From positions 1-64,000 of the forward strand of contig VZRR01007993.1 in NCBI GenBank assembly GCA_013398015.1: DNA of 64,000 nt, in the 5' to 3' direction. Position 1 is the stretch's first letter. Every line of letters begins with the position of its first letter. The stretch comes from Oreocharis arfaki. Taxonomy: Eukaryota; Chordata; Aves; Passeriformes; Paramythiidae. Under the pieces are notes generated by a model. It ran no database searches, was not told where the DNA came from, and saw nothing but the letters and a program-made list of their open reading frames with translations. The translations under genes were made by a program, and so were the position numbers. Shown here piece by piece: positions 26,701 to 38,781 of the stretch.

Positions 26701-29593
26701 ATGACAGCAGAAAAAAAACGATGGCAGATTAACTAGAAGCCCTCAGTCTGCTCAGATATCAGTAGGTAAAGACCAAGGTTTTAATTTGCCTGTGTTGAAG
26801 TCTATGACAGCATTGATTTTCTTTTTTTAAAATACCTTTTTCTGATTGATAAAAACTTTTTAAATCCAGAGGCCAGACAGCTTTTTGAATCTTGAAAAAC
26901 TTATTTGAGGGTATGTCATGACCATTTAGTGAGGTAACTCCAAAGCATGAAAGATGTGCTATTATCTTTCATTGGTATGTGTGTGGCAGCTGTATGGCCT
27001 TTTGAAAATTCACCACAACTCTTTCTTAATATTCTTTCAATCCCTGCTCCAAAAGTAGAGTTCCTCAGCAGTACGAGTGCCTAGACACAAGTTGTAGCAG
27101 TTTGGGAAAGGAGATACCTATTGAAAATGTCATTCTTATTTTAAAATAATAGTAAAGAGTCTGAACACAGGAGAGAACTTTATAGAATCTGTGCTGCCAA
27201 AAGCAAATCACATCAGCCTTTACTTTCCTCCTGCCAAATCAATTACTTTTAAATGAAAACTTACTTTCCAATTAAACAAAACTTGTCCCAAACATTTTAA
27301 CACTCAAAACCCCTTACTTTTTACGGTTTTCAAAAATTAAAATATTTTAAGAAACTAAACTGAAAAAGCCATCCAAAAATTAAATGTACTTTAACATTGT
27401 TTAGCTGAGAACAGACAGCAGTAATAAAAGAGGAAAATTAGAGGAAAGGGAAACTTTTAGGAAATCAGAAAATCAAAATGAGGAGCCAGCTGTCAGTGGA
27501 GACATGCATGTAGTAGCTGCAGGACATGTGTGAGCATCTCACTGCATTTTGGTGTTTTGATGAGAGCAGGTGGAGCTGGCTGGTTGTATCAGGGGCAGGA
27601 GGTAATGACAGGAGCTTTTAACCTGGGGCATGGGAATGGGCACATTCAAATCTCATGTAGTCTCTGAGTGGGGAGTGGTGGAAACTGTCTAGTATCCTCT
27701 CCTGGAAAGAGTTTTCTTCGCTGAAAGTGCTAGCAGTGAGAATGAATTTGAACCTGAAGCTGCAGTCCTTCGGGTTTGAGGACAATTTTTCTTAGAGTGA
27801 ATGCTACAATTAGCAGGTGACCATGGTACAAAGGGCTGTGGTTGTTCATTTCTTCCTGTCAGACTTGGATGACTGGGGTGTTCACACTATGTTGAAGTGT
27901 TTTGGATAGAGTTATACCTGAGGAAACACAGAGAAAATGCTGTTGTGAAACGAATGATGCTGTGTTTGCCAAATTTTTGCTAAAGCACTCTTGCTAACAG
28001 CAGGTTTGCCCTGAAGCACTGAGAGCCCTGACATCCAGCATATCCTCGTAGGAGTCCATGAGGGATTTCACACACATCTGTTAACCTGGAGAAGTGTGAA
28101 GTGTAGCTCAGCTGCTAAGGTGAGGCTGTACCAGTCTTCCTTCAGTAGCATCTAAACAAAGCAGCAAGGCAGTGCTTCAAAACTGAGCAAAAGCCCTGCA
28201 CAGGTGGGAAATGCTCGATCTCAGCTGCTGCGTCTGGATCACTACCAAACCTCAAGAGTGTGGTGAAAGACCAGATACCTCGTGCAACTTACGCAAGATA
28301 GAGAAACACATATAGAGATGCAAAAATTTGTAGTTACTGTAATTGAAAAATTAGCAATCTAATCACAGAGTTATAATGTCGCTAATTCCCTTTTCCCTGA
28401 TGGGAACAAGTCGAAGGAAGCACTTCTCTCAAACAGCATTTATCTGAACCCTTTTACTGTTCAAGATATTATCATTAAGAGAGTGAGGCTGCTGTTATTA
28501 AAGCAGATAATTTCTCACAGGGTGCGTTTGGTTACTCAAGCAGCTTTCTCAAACCTTCATGCACTAACTCATACCCAGCTGGAGCCCCAGCTGGCAGGAC
28601 AGCCCTGAGTGTGGAAGCAGAAGGCTTTACTACTATGCCTTTGGCCTCTTAGAGAGTGGCCTGTATGTGTAATTCTTCAGCTTTTGTCTGTGTACAGCAG
28701 ATACAGCCTTCTTGGATGGGGTTCAACTTGTTCATTGCTGATTCCAGTGTGTCTTGGTGGTCTTGGGATTCTGAATTTATCATTAATTGTGTATTCTACT
28801 GGACCACTTATCTCCTGAGCTTATCCGTTTGGGAAAGACTTTTGTGCACTACCTCTCACACTTACCCTCTCTTCCATCTGTTTTCTCTTAGCACCTCCTC
28901 ATTGTACTGTCCATTTAAGTGCACACAAACGCTCGTGTACATGGGGCTTATATTGTGATGTAGTCCAGGTACAGACATACTCACACTTAAAGTCCAAATG
29001 GTCCTATTATTGCAGCTCATTCCCAACGATCACACAGTTGAAAGCGACCTAGACAACTTTCTCATTTCTACCACTTTTATTTTCTATGCATTGTTGTGGA
29101 AGCTGCCAGCATCTCCAGTTGTTTGCAGGAAGGCGGATGATGTTGATGGCTGGGCTTACTTACCCTGTACTGTGGGCCCACTTGAAACTTTTCAAAGATT
29201 TTTCTGTCTTTGCTAACAGTTTACTTGTTCCTTCTTCATCGACCAGCAAATTTTATATCTGAATTCAATGGTGTTTAATGTGTTTTATGTATGCCAGATA
29301 CTGTTTCTTTGCTTGCTCTGTTATCCTTAATACCAGCACACAAGGTTGCATTCCTACAGTGAGTAACAACTTATTATTAATGGTTTGTGCTTGTAGCCCT
29401 AGGGCTCCTATTCCACACTTGCACTTTCAAGGCTTCTGCTATTATCTTGTGCTTGTACTTTTGGAAGCATCTTTTAAAATTCCTTGTTTTTCTTCAACAG
29501 CCTTCAAGCTATCATAACAAGACATGCAGTATTAGTGCATATATATCCTTTTTCTGGAGTCACTCTGTAGTTAGTTCATTGTACAGATTTGAT
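20721..29593. other. Non-coding DNA, no gene recognised
   Basis: AT-rich sequence with no recognised exon or full-length repeat. It holds a short (CA)8 microsatellite at 22186-22202. A 137-residue open frame at 22401-22814 has no recognisable domain and is judged a chance frame. Confidence 0.65.
22186..22202. repeat. (CA)n microsatellite
   Basis: Eight uninterrupted AC dinucleotides plus one base. It is a short simple repeat that may vary in length between individuals. Confidence 0.9.
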
Positions 29594-29744
29594 GGTCTGT
29601 TAGGAGATCAGCTCCATTTGTTAAAGCACATGCTAATAATGCCGAAGTTGTGGGTTCAACCCCTGTATGGGCCACTCACTTAAGAGTTGGACTCGTTGAT
29701 TCTCCTGAATCCCTTCCAAGTCAGACTATTCTGTCATTCTGTGA
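29594..29744 (+). mobile_element. tRNA-Ile-derived SINE with CR1-like tail
   Basis: The first 80 bases (29594-29674) follow the layout of a tRNA-Ile gene. They contain the anticodon-arm segment TGCTAATAATGCC, a degenerate B box GGGTTCAACCCC and an acceptor end GTATGGGCCA. The A-box side carries small insertions, so this is not a functional tRNA. The next 70 bases resemble a CR1 LINE 3' end: a GTTGGACT-like word, CCCTTCCAA, then two ATTCTGT-type repeats. A tRNA-Ile head joined to a CR1 tail is the design of the TguSINE1 family known from passerine birds, so this element is the best clue to the host lineage. Target-site duplications were not resolved. Confidence 0.75.
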
Positions 29745-32700
29745 CACACACAGGGATATGTGCAGGCACTGCTGTGGTGCTGGGCACCACCTGCTTCCAA
29801 AATGTATTGCTTGCCACAATGTCACTGGCGTGTTACCAAACTTGCTCTGCAATGTGTTTTGGAAAGGACAACTGTGGAGATGCTCACCTATGGTGGCAGC
29901 ACCAAGTGGGCTGGATTCTCCTGTGGTGTAGTGGGCAGGACTGGCAGCGCTCAGTGGGTGGTGGCGGAACCTCACCGCATGCGACCCTCAGCTCTGCGGG
30001 GAGGGAGCTGCTCTGGCTGAAATCCCTCTGGTCCTCAACCAGTCAGACATTTTGGGACACCAAAAGGCAAATGGCTGATGTGTGACACCGTAAAATTGAA
30101 GTTCCTTGCTAGCATCATCCCACAAGACTGATGTCTCAGCTCTGACAGATATAAGTAGGGTTTTATTTATCCTCCCAGTGCTTGATTTGAAAACTACATC
30201 TGCTTATTGATAGGTACAGCTTTTGGGAAAAGACTATGAAGGGAATTATGTCATACAGGTTAATGAGAATGTGCATCAAGGTTGCTGTGAGGGTGGCAGC
30301 AGCATGTTGGGATTCCCTTACAGGGCTGAAATTGCAAGAAACTCTTACAGGAAAAAGAATAAATTCTAACTTTCCATTTCTCACTGAGAATTCAAGATGG
30401 AGTTGTTCAATAATGGACTGGAAAATTGGGATCTGTTTTGCCTCACTGCTATACTAATGTGACTAACCAGTGTGCAGCCTTTTTTGTTGGGCAGAAGTAC
30501 CATGATATTGCATAAGCATATATTGTATATATCAGTTTTAAATGTATCTGTTAATGTGCTAGTATGGATGTTCTACAGATGAAGGCTTAAGTCCTATGTT
30601 CCTGCACCAAAACTTAAGTCCTTGTAAGGTCTCCAGTTTCGATGCAGATATTTTTCTTTATCTACAGGCACTGGATTTGATCTGAAGTCTCCCATTTCCC
30701 AAGGAGTTTTCTGAGCATGGATAATATAGTAATATTTGATAAGCAGTCCATATGCATGTTAGCACCACTTTTTTGTTTTCGTTTGGTTTTTTTTTTAAAA
30801 TTTTCTTTTGCAATCAGCCTTCAAAATTTTTCAGTCTACTTTTGCCAGTCTTTGACTATCTTCTGTGGAAGACCAGATGGCAAGCCTGGCCACACTAGTG
30901 AAAAATCAGCAACAATATTTCAGCTTAATTTCTGGTTGATCCACACAGCAAAATGAACACAGCACAGCCAGAAGGAGGGGGTGATTACCTGCTGAGGGAG
31001 AAGCTGGAGGCAGTCTGGGTATGGGACTGCCTGTCTGCGGTTTTGTGCATTGGTGACGGACTGGAGCAGCTTGGGGTGTTACAACAGAGTGTTTTAACTT
31101 GGGAGATGTTGCTTCTTGGGAGGTTTAGGAGACTTGAAGCAAACAAGAGATTTAAGGGTGTCAGTGATACCATAAACATGATTTAAAGACCCAGGCCATC
31201 TCAGGCTCTAATCTACTATGATCATTTAGTTACACTGCATATAATTAAGTCAAGTAAGCATAACAGGGAAGGTATTTTACTTGCCCTTAGCAAAAGGAGG
31301 AAATGAAAGTTTATCTTTACTTACTTTTCATTAAATTTAGCTGCATATGTGTAGAGCAGCATCAAAGGTCAATTACAGTTGTATAAAGTCTGCTGGGCTG
31401 AAGAGCTAATTAAAATGATGTTTGACAAAAAACACTTCATCTGAATGAGCTCTTGCGTTTTGAATAATATTAAAATGTTTTTGCTGTTGTTCATTTGCTC
31501 TTTCTAGTGCTTTACACACATCACACATTCATTTTCTAAAGATACTTTTCTGCATTTGAGTGTGTGTTGATGTATTGAAAGAAGCAGAAATGATTTGCTG
31601 AAGGTGATAAAATGGGGGCATCATAGGGCTTGGGGAAGCTTCTGGACCACAGTTGTCCTTGGGAATTTTGGCGCCAACTTCATCTTGACTGTAATTTCAT
31701 CCTGGACTTTTGGAATGGGTTTTTCCTCTGAAGTTTCACAGAGAGAAAGTTGGTGTTCAGATGATCATCTGCTGCTGTTTGTAAAAGGTTTTAGAAAAGC
31801 CAGAGCTCATATTACACAATAAACAGCTAATCCATATTAGATTACTGTGATAGCTATAATAAGTCAAGATATTAAGATAGGCTGAAGATTCCTACATCTC
31901 ATGAACTGATAATTCCATCTAACTAGATTTTTCTAACTAGAGGAGGAGACAATGTCTCTTTGTGGTTTTAGTCTGAACATAGCAAAGGAGTTTAAGGAGA
32001 GATTACAGAACTCGGGCTGTGTTTTCGGATGGCTCCTCTCCCTGGCTCGGTGAATGACGTTAGCTGTGCTCTCTCCCAGTGTCAGAGCTATATTTATCAC
32101 TCAGGAATTGTGGGCATGTGAATTTGTGCTCTGACCAAAGCAGTGCTTCAGTCAACATGTTTCTATGTCATGATGTACCCACTTGTTAATTTGCTATTAT
32201 TTACTCATAATTTCCTTTTCTGTTTTTTAAACAAATAAATATCTTCAAAGGAAGAACTAGATGTTTCAAGAATGAGGTTTTCTCAGGGTGTTGTTTTATT
32301 AGTGGAATGACTTACATTAGCAAATCAGTAGAAGAAGTGGTAACGTGAACCAGCATATTGAATTTCACTTTAGCATTCTGTATTCCAGAAGGAAATCCTG
32401 AGAAGCAATCATTGACAATGGGACCTCAATTTAAATTACAAAATAGGCAGTATGCTGAATGCAGATAGAGCATATGAGAGATTAAATGGAAGTGTTAGTT
32501 TGTGTTCACAAGGTAACCAAGACATTAAAAATGGGCTCTACAAGTAAGGACTACAGAAGCTGTGGTAATGAAGACAATAATTAATATAATTTAAGTTACT
32601 ATCCCCAGGGCAGCTGTAAATTGATGGTATTAATTATGCAACAAACCTGTTTGTAAATTGATGACATAGGAGCTCATGGAAGTCATCTAGAATAACTTTT

Positions 32701-35700
32701 TCATTTTGAAGCTTTTTGGCAATATATTACGCAGCCGCCAATAGCCACCGATGGATATTCAGAGGTTATTTATATTGAACTCTATAATTTGTATTCTTCA
32801 AAGAACTAACTAACGTGAAGGCTGCAATTAAAAAGTATCAGTTATTTCATGTGCATAAGGTTGATTATATAACATAAACCAGAATTCCTTAGTATTGAAT
32901 TCAATAGATGTCACATTTGGTGTTTTTCTGCCACTGTAACTGTATTGATTCAAGTGAATTCCAGCAGCAGGGAATGTATGACATTGGATGACCTCTGCTG
33001 CTGCTACTGCTTGTGGAGAAAAAATGATAAGAAATTTCATGTATGTTTTTATATATATTTAAATTTTAAGCTTGTTTCTTTATTGTTTACTTCTACATAT
33101 TGGAGTGGCTATTAGTAGATGTAATGAAACGCTGAAAGTCCAGACTGTTAATATCTTTTCAGTTCTTCAAGGTTAGAAACATCAGCCAGAGAGAGAGATG
33201 GTAAATGAGATGAGTATATGACAAAAGGTGAAAAAATCTGTTCTCTACCTTATAAAAGGAAGTAGTATGTAACAGTTCCTTCTGTTTCATATTGTTCAAT
33301 TAAAATTTAAATTTTAAAATGTCGAAGTTTTTTTACTAATTTTTTAAAATGTATAAAATTAAAATAACCACTTAAAAATATTTTTAACCAAGTAATATTT
33401 CTCTTTTTTTTTCCCCCAGTGGCAGTGTTTGTGTTTTCTGGCTAGTCACGTGATATTTGCTTGTCTAGGTTTCTGTGCAGCAGCTTAGATTGCATGACCA
33501 GTTTTACCAGCTGGAAGTTCCTGTTTCTCAATTGCTATGAGTGAAACTAAGAGGAGCACAGTCCTGTCACTGCTTCATGCAGTATCTAGCAACTTAAAAC
33601 TGTCTGAAATGCAGTAATTGTATTTGCTTGTGTATGCTTTATAAACTCTAAGCAAATAATATACACTAGGGAAATATACATAAAACCAGGATTTAATGTC
33701 ATCTCCCACCTGAGAAACATATTTTTGTTTGCCCATTTTTAAGTATTTTCCAATCATAGTTTTAGCTTGCAAGCAATTTTGGTGATTATTTCCATAATGT
33801 CTTTAGGCCAAATACAGCCAGGTTTTCTTTGTGTGTTCTTTAATACCAAAGCAGTAAAATTTGAAGTGCAGGGTGAGACACAATACAAAATTAGCTGATA
33901 GCAAGATCTCTCCATTACAATGCAACAGCCTGGAGCCTCTATTCTGATTTCTTGTTTGTATTTCCTCATCACAAATGTGCAGATAAAATAGTGGGAATTT
34001 AGCAATGCTGCCACATTCGATTGGAATTTGCCATAAATCTGTTTGTGTTTGGGCTTGCTATCTGCACACTTATTCCCTCTCTTCCTTTTTCTTTTACGAG
34101 GAATATTTTTTCCTCTGACTCAAGAATGCCCACTGATACAGAACAGCTGCTATCAAGTGTCAAACCAAGAGCATGACTAGAGGGTGAGGTAGAGGGGGCA
34201 AGTGTTATTAAAGACAACGAAGGTAGCCAAAGTCATCAGCTGCCCTTCCTAATTAGAGAGAGAAGATGAAAGCAAAACTACAGGTCTTCAGGAAAGCAAA
34301 GGCCATCTCTAGCTGATTTTATTGTAGACCCAGGTAGTGTGTAAGTCTGCCATGAATTGTGTCAGCTGTACAGAAATCACTAATGCTAATGTGATGGGTG
34401 CTCCTGCCTGTGTGCAGGTAATCCTGCACCTTGAAAGCACCTTTGGGAGCAGCAGGTGCTCAGGTGGAGGCTGCATCCCTGGCTGTGTTGTGGGGACTGG
34501 CAGCTGCTCACTAGTGAGTGTGTCCTTCAGTACTGATGGTACTCTGCTGACTTTTATCAGGAGCAAGGACTAAGTGTTTAATGTGCTGGCTAATAATATT
34601 TAAAAACTGTGTTGTTGTTTTGTAATAAGCAATGATCAGACTCAGGCACCTTATCTCCTGAAAGAAGGACAGAGCTGTTGTTTCTCCTTCACATGAAAGA
34701 ACAACCTGAACTCCTGGCATGGTGGAGCATTTAGCTGTCACTCTTCTCCTGTTGGTTCAGGCCGTGCATTATATATTCCAGTGCTTGGTCAGTTGTGTGA
34801 AATGGAGGGGGAAGTAAAAGTAGGAGAGCACCTTGTACCTTCACAGCTGGATGTGTCTGAGAGAGCAGAGTTCTTCCAAATTATTGAGGAAAGAGCACTT
34901 GACAGCATTTGTACAAGTAACCTGCCTCTGTTTTGCCTGAGCACTCCAGCAGGCAGCTGTTAGTGGAAGTAACTAATGTTTGCCTAGAGTTTTTTGAAAC
35001 TGGAAATTTGTGTCTATCATTTTTAGTGTTCCAGCCACAAGATGATCAAGTAATGTAAATCATAATTCCACTCTGTTCCATAATTGCTATTTACTTATGG
35101 ATGCAAATTATGAAGAAGCATAATAAGAGTCATAGCTCTTCAATTTGTTTCACTTTAAACAAGCAAGCAAAAACAAAAAAAAAAGTGCCAAAGCAATAAT
35201 CCTGTTTTCCTATATGATTCAATACAGTTCAAGCCTCTGCATATTAGAGTTCATTGAAAAGACAATTAATAGCTCTAAGGTTTGCATCAGATGGCATAAC
35301 AATGGAAAATCAATGTACTCCACAGTTTAATATCAAAAAAAGAATTTTTTGACACCAAAAAGTAGTGGGAAAGTTAGCATGTCAGGTTCAGTGGTTTGGG
35401 GTGTGGTTCCCTCTATTTACCTTGTGAAGACATGCGCAGCTCCTCTTCCTGGTGTCTGGCAAAGCAACCAAGAGTTTTAAAATGATGTGGACTTCTTTTC
35501 CTTGTTCCATCTCCTGTGAAGGAGGTGGAAGTGATCGGAGAGCACTGTGATAAAATGGAACATTTAGGTGAAATTGCTTTTGTTTAGTCTTTCTTGTCTT
35601 TGGTGCATTCAGACCCTGTGTGCACAGTCCTACTGAGGGGGCAACAGGGAGGGAGAAATAAGCAGACAGTCAAGCAATTAGTTGGTGTATGTGGCTGAAT

Positions 35701-36271
35701 AGATCAAAAAAACCAGAGAAGTTACTTGAATCACAGTTCATTCCCGATGTTACTCAGAATTAGCTGCATTTGCATTAGAAAATGTGAACATATTTTGCTT
35801 TTTTTTTCAGAGAAAAGGTTTTTCCAATTCGTTTTAAGTTGTTAAGCAAATACTCTAGGGGCTATAATTTGCCCAGATACACTGGTATAATTGAATTCTT
35901 GCCCTACTAAAGTGGAGTTAAACAAAGATAAAAACAGCCTTGAAATGGATTGAATATGGTTTTCTGATTTTATTACAGAAAGTTGAAAGAATAGCAAGCT
36001 ATCAAACAGAAGTTCTCCTGTCTGCTGTGCCACCTAGCTAGAATATATAGAATGTTGATGAGTGTTATCAAGGCAGTATTTTGTTTGTTGAATAAGGCTT
36101 TAATACACAATTACACAATTAAAAAAACCCAGCAAAACAAACACCAGCATAATTAGTAACAGATATGTAAGTTATGTAGATGAATTATTTCATGTTGTTC
36201 ATGTTATCTCAACTCTGATAAAAACCATCTCTATTTGGATAAAGAAGTTGAACTAATTTTGTGTTTTGTAG
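29745..36271. other. Non-coding DNA before the first recognised MLIP exon
   Basis: No exon recognised. The stretch 32580-32790 includes an E-box CAGCTG and a CpG-containing patch around 32735-32760, unusual in otherwise AT-rich DNA, and could be a conserved non-coding element. 33290-33410 is very AT-rich with A/T palindromes. The final bases form the polypyrimidine tract and AG acceptor of the exon at 36272. Confidence 0.6.
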
Positions 36272-36430
36272 GTCACTTCTCAAGAACTGGGAACCAAACC
36301 ATTGACCTTCACATTCGTACCATCCATTGGACAACTTCCAACTCATTTTGAGGTTGTGGATATCTCTAAGTTCCTTGTGACAATTCCAGAGGATCCAAAG
36401 GATCTGAGCAACCAAAGTATTGTAAATAAG
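36272..36430 (+). CDS. MLIP: MLIP coding exon (conserved N-terminal block)
   Basis: 53 codons, phase 0 at both ends, preceded by a TTTTGTGTTTTGTAG acceptor and followed by GTAGAT. The translation contains KPLTFTFVPS at exon residues 9-18 and LPTHFEVVDISKFLVTIPE at 23-41. These line up with the mammalian MLIP blocks around KPLIFTFVP and TSKFLVKIPE. The segment has no enzyme motif and is probably a short linear protein-interaction region. The preceding exon, which should carry the start methionine, was not recognised in the window. Identification is strong because two separate conserved words occur in order with correct splice sites. Confidence 0.9.
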
Positions 36431-38412
36431 GTAGATTTTTGTTTGCATTAATTTTTCCACTTCTTCAAAAGATAAAGAAAATTTTACTCTGAGCATTGCT
36501 GAACTGAAGCTCTTTCCCTTGAATGGCTTCTTGGCTTGTGCTTGGTTTAATTACCAAGATGTGCAAGAGAAGGCGGGTGCCTGCTCAATAGCTTGCTTTG
36601 CCTTTGGCAGAGTTTATATTGGAAAGAAACCCTCGATCATCTCAGTTCTGTCCTCTGTCAGTCATGCAATGGCAGATGAGGGGAATTCCTTCTTGATCTT
36701 CATTACAGCAGGGGTGGTGTGCAAGGAGTGTTACGACATAGAACTTGACCATGAGTTGTTCACTGGATCCTGGTTTCAGCAAATGCCAGTGCTGTGGCTT
36801 CCAGAAAAGGTGCCAATCCTTTTCATAGCTGCATAGTAATGAATCAAAGCGGAAGCGAGTTTTTGATTTTTGAAAGCTTGTCCCTGTGATTTCCTGCAAT
36901 GGTGTAGCCAGCAGCACAACATTCCTGGCTCTTCTTCCTTTAGTCAACCCTTTGTTTGTTATTCCTTTCCTGCCTCGCAACACTTAATGCCCTCTTATTT
37001 TATTCCATTCTGCTTGAAAGGCTACCACAACTCAGGTTAATATTAATGCTTATGGCAATTTGCTTTTGTGTAACAGCTCCTCCTGGGACATTGCTGGGGC
37101 TGCAGTTCTGGGTGCTCTTCCATGTAATAAACTTTTCTCAGTAGTTCACAGCCCTCTGACCTGAAAATGTTCCAGCATTTCAGTGTCCTATCTGTCGAAA
37201 AAGGGATTAGGTCTGGGCAAAGGATGGATGTATTTGAAGAGACATTCACTGGAATATTATCCTCAGGTGCTTTAACTCATTAGTTAAATTTACAGCTGCT
37301 CAGCATTGGTTTTGTTATAAGCAATGCCCAGGATAAAGCAGAATCAGGTCTTCCTGTCATCCATCTCTGTGTGTTTCTCTGTAGACAGAGAAAAATTTCT
37401 GGCATTTGATGCAGTTGTGAGCCCTTCATAGCACAGATTAGTCTCTCTTTCTAAAATGTCTAGAACTTGAACAATATTTGAACAACCAACAGCAGATAAT
37501 CAAAATAACACTGTCAGACTCAAAATGGTGATACCCCCCCTTTGTGGTCCAATATTTTTTCAAAGAACTGAACTCCAGGCAGGACTCATGAAGCTGCAAG
37601 TGAAGTGGAAATTTGTAATTACTGTGTTCCTCAAGCAGCACTCAAATATGAGCCCCATCTGGAGGCTCCCTCTTGCAGTACGCAATATGTCTATTCACTT
37701 ACCTGATTCCTCCTCTGAGGGAAATATGATTTACAATAGCAGTTTTGATATTGAATGATTTAATGATATGTATGTCGTATGTGCAGTTTGCACTATTCCT
37801 GCTTTCATCCAAAGCATGCTTGAGAAGTGACGTACTGGATGTGGAAATTGCAGAAAATACAAAGAACAATTGCGGTCTGTGCTGCGAAGCTTGAACATAC
37901 AGTGAAGCTCTCTGACCTCTGAGTCTGTTTGCTCTCTTTGGAGAATGCCTTGTCTTAAGGGCCTTTGTTTCTTCATTAATATGTATAGGTTTTGTCCCAG
38001 ATTTGTGTGTCAGACTCCTCTGAGGAGCATTGTCTGCTCCGTGGATCCCGCGGTCGGGGTGCCTTCCCATCGTGTCTGGTGTAGTCAGGTCTGACAGCTC
38101 ATTCGGCTTGACTGCACCCTCCTTCTCGGTTCCCGTGCTGGCCCTGTCTCGGGCCGTCGCTGTGCTCAGAGCCCCCTGTTGCTCTGTGAGTTGCTGGGAG
38201 GGCAGCCCCCACAACACTGGCTGGGGGGCTGGAAGCTGGGGCTCCCTGGGGAAGTGGCTTCTGTTGTGTACTAATGCCTAAATTCATTATTTGCCTACTG
38301 CACTTTTGCTAGTGCAGAGACAGACACTACTGGAAGCAAAAATTACTCCACATTTTGGGAAACCCAAATAAAATGCAGTTAATTTGGACATTTTTCTTTG
38401 TATCTTTTGCAG
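36431..38412 (+). other. MLIP: MLIP intron, 1982 bp
   Basis: Starts GTAGAT and ends CTTTGTATCTTTTGCAG. A 105-residue + strand frame at 36519-36836 overlaps a 113-residue minus-strand frame; neither has recognisable features. The part from about 37990 to 38260 is GC- and CpG-rich compared with its surroundings and lies just before the next exon. It gives a chance 172-residue frame on the minus strand. It could be an old retroelement fragment or an internal regulatory patch. Confidence 0.75.
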
Positions 38413-38781
38413 TCTGACACAGTCTCTGACGAGCTGGTCTTAAAGAGTGGGGCCAAACAAGACTGTGTGTCCACTGTCTGTACAGACAGCACCCGAACAG
38501 CTTTCCAGTCCCTGGGGTGTAATTTAAGCAAAGGAGAAATGCAGGAGAATGACCTTTTTAAGGCTGAGTTTATCCTGATTACGGACTCTGGTGATGAAGA
38601 TGAAGTAGCTGCAGCCTCGAACAACGTTCGTCAGCCTTCCAATGGCTATGGTCCCATCAGTGCTCAGCTGCTGACCACATCCCATGTTTCCCCTGGCACC
38701 GGGGCAGGGAAACCTCCTGGCGATGGGCACCTTCCAGGTGCTGCACTTTCCCATGGTACTGCTGATCCACAAAAACATCAG
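38413..38781 (+). CDS. MLIP: MLIP coding exon with acidic LFKAE block
   Basis: 123 codons, phase 0 to phase 0, acceptor TTTTGCAG and donor GTAACG. The hallmark is NDLFKAEFILITDSGDEDE at exon residues 46-64, matching the mammalian DLFKAEYVLIVDSEGEDE region. The serine followed by DEDE is a typical CK2-type context. The final DPQKHQ corresponds to the mammalian PQQKHGQ that precedes the QYK exon. The middle (residues 65-115) is low-complexity and poorly conserved. Reading through the donor would add about 33 residues before a stop at 38881, a possible short isoform that cannot be judged from sequence alone. Confidence 0.92.

Noticed and set aside
29594..29674. tRNA-Ile gene
   Set aside because: The D-arm and A box are disrupted, the stems are mismatched and a CR1-like tail follows, so it is a SINE head, not a functional tRNA.
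20678..31832. A 15-base word (ATAAACAGCTAATCC) present at about 20679 and 31818
   Set aside because: About that many 15-base matches are expected by chance in a 64-kb AT-rich window; the flanks do not align.
36519..36836. 105-residue frame between the first two recognised exons, with a 113-residue frame on the other strand
   Set aside because: Neither resembles MLIP nor has convincing splice sites; overlapping open frames on both strands point to composition.
37699..38217. 172-residue minus-strand open frame
   Set aside because: It lies in the GC-rich block of an MLIP intron, has no recognisable domain, and its opposite strand is open too, as expected from composition.
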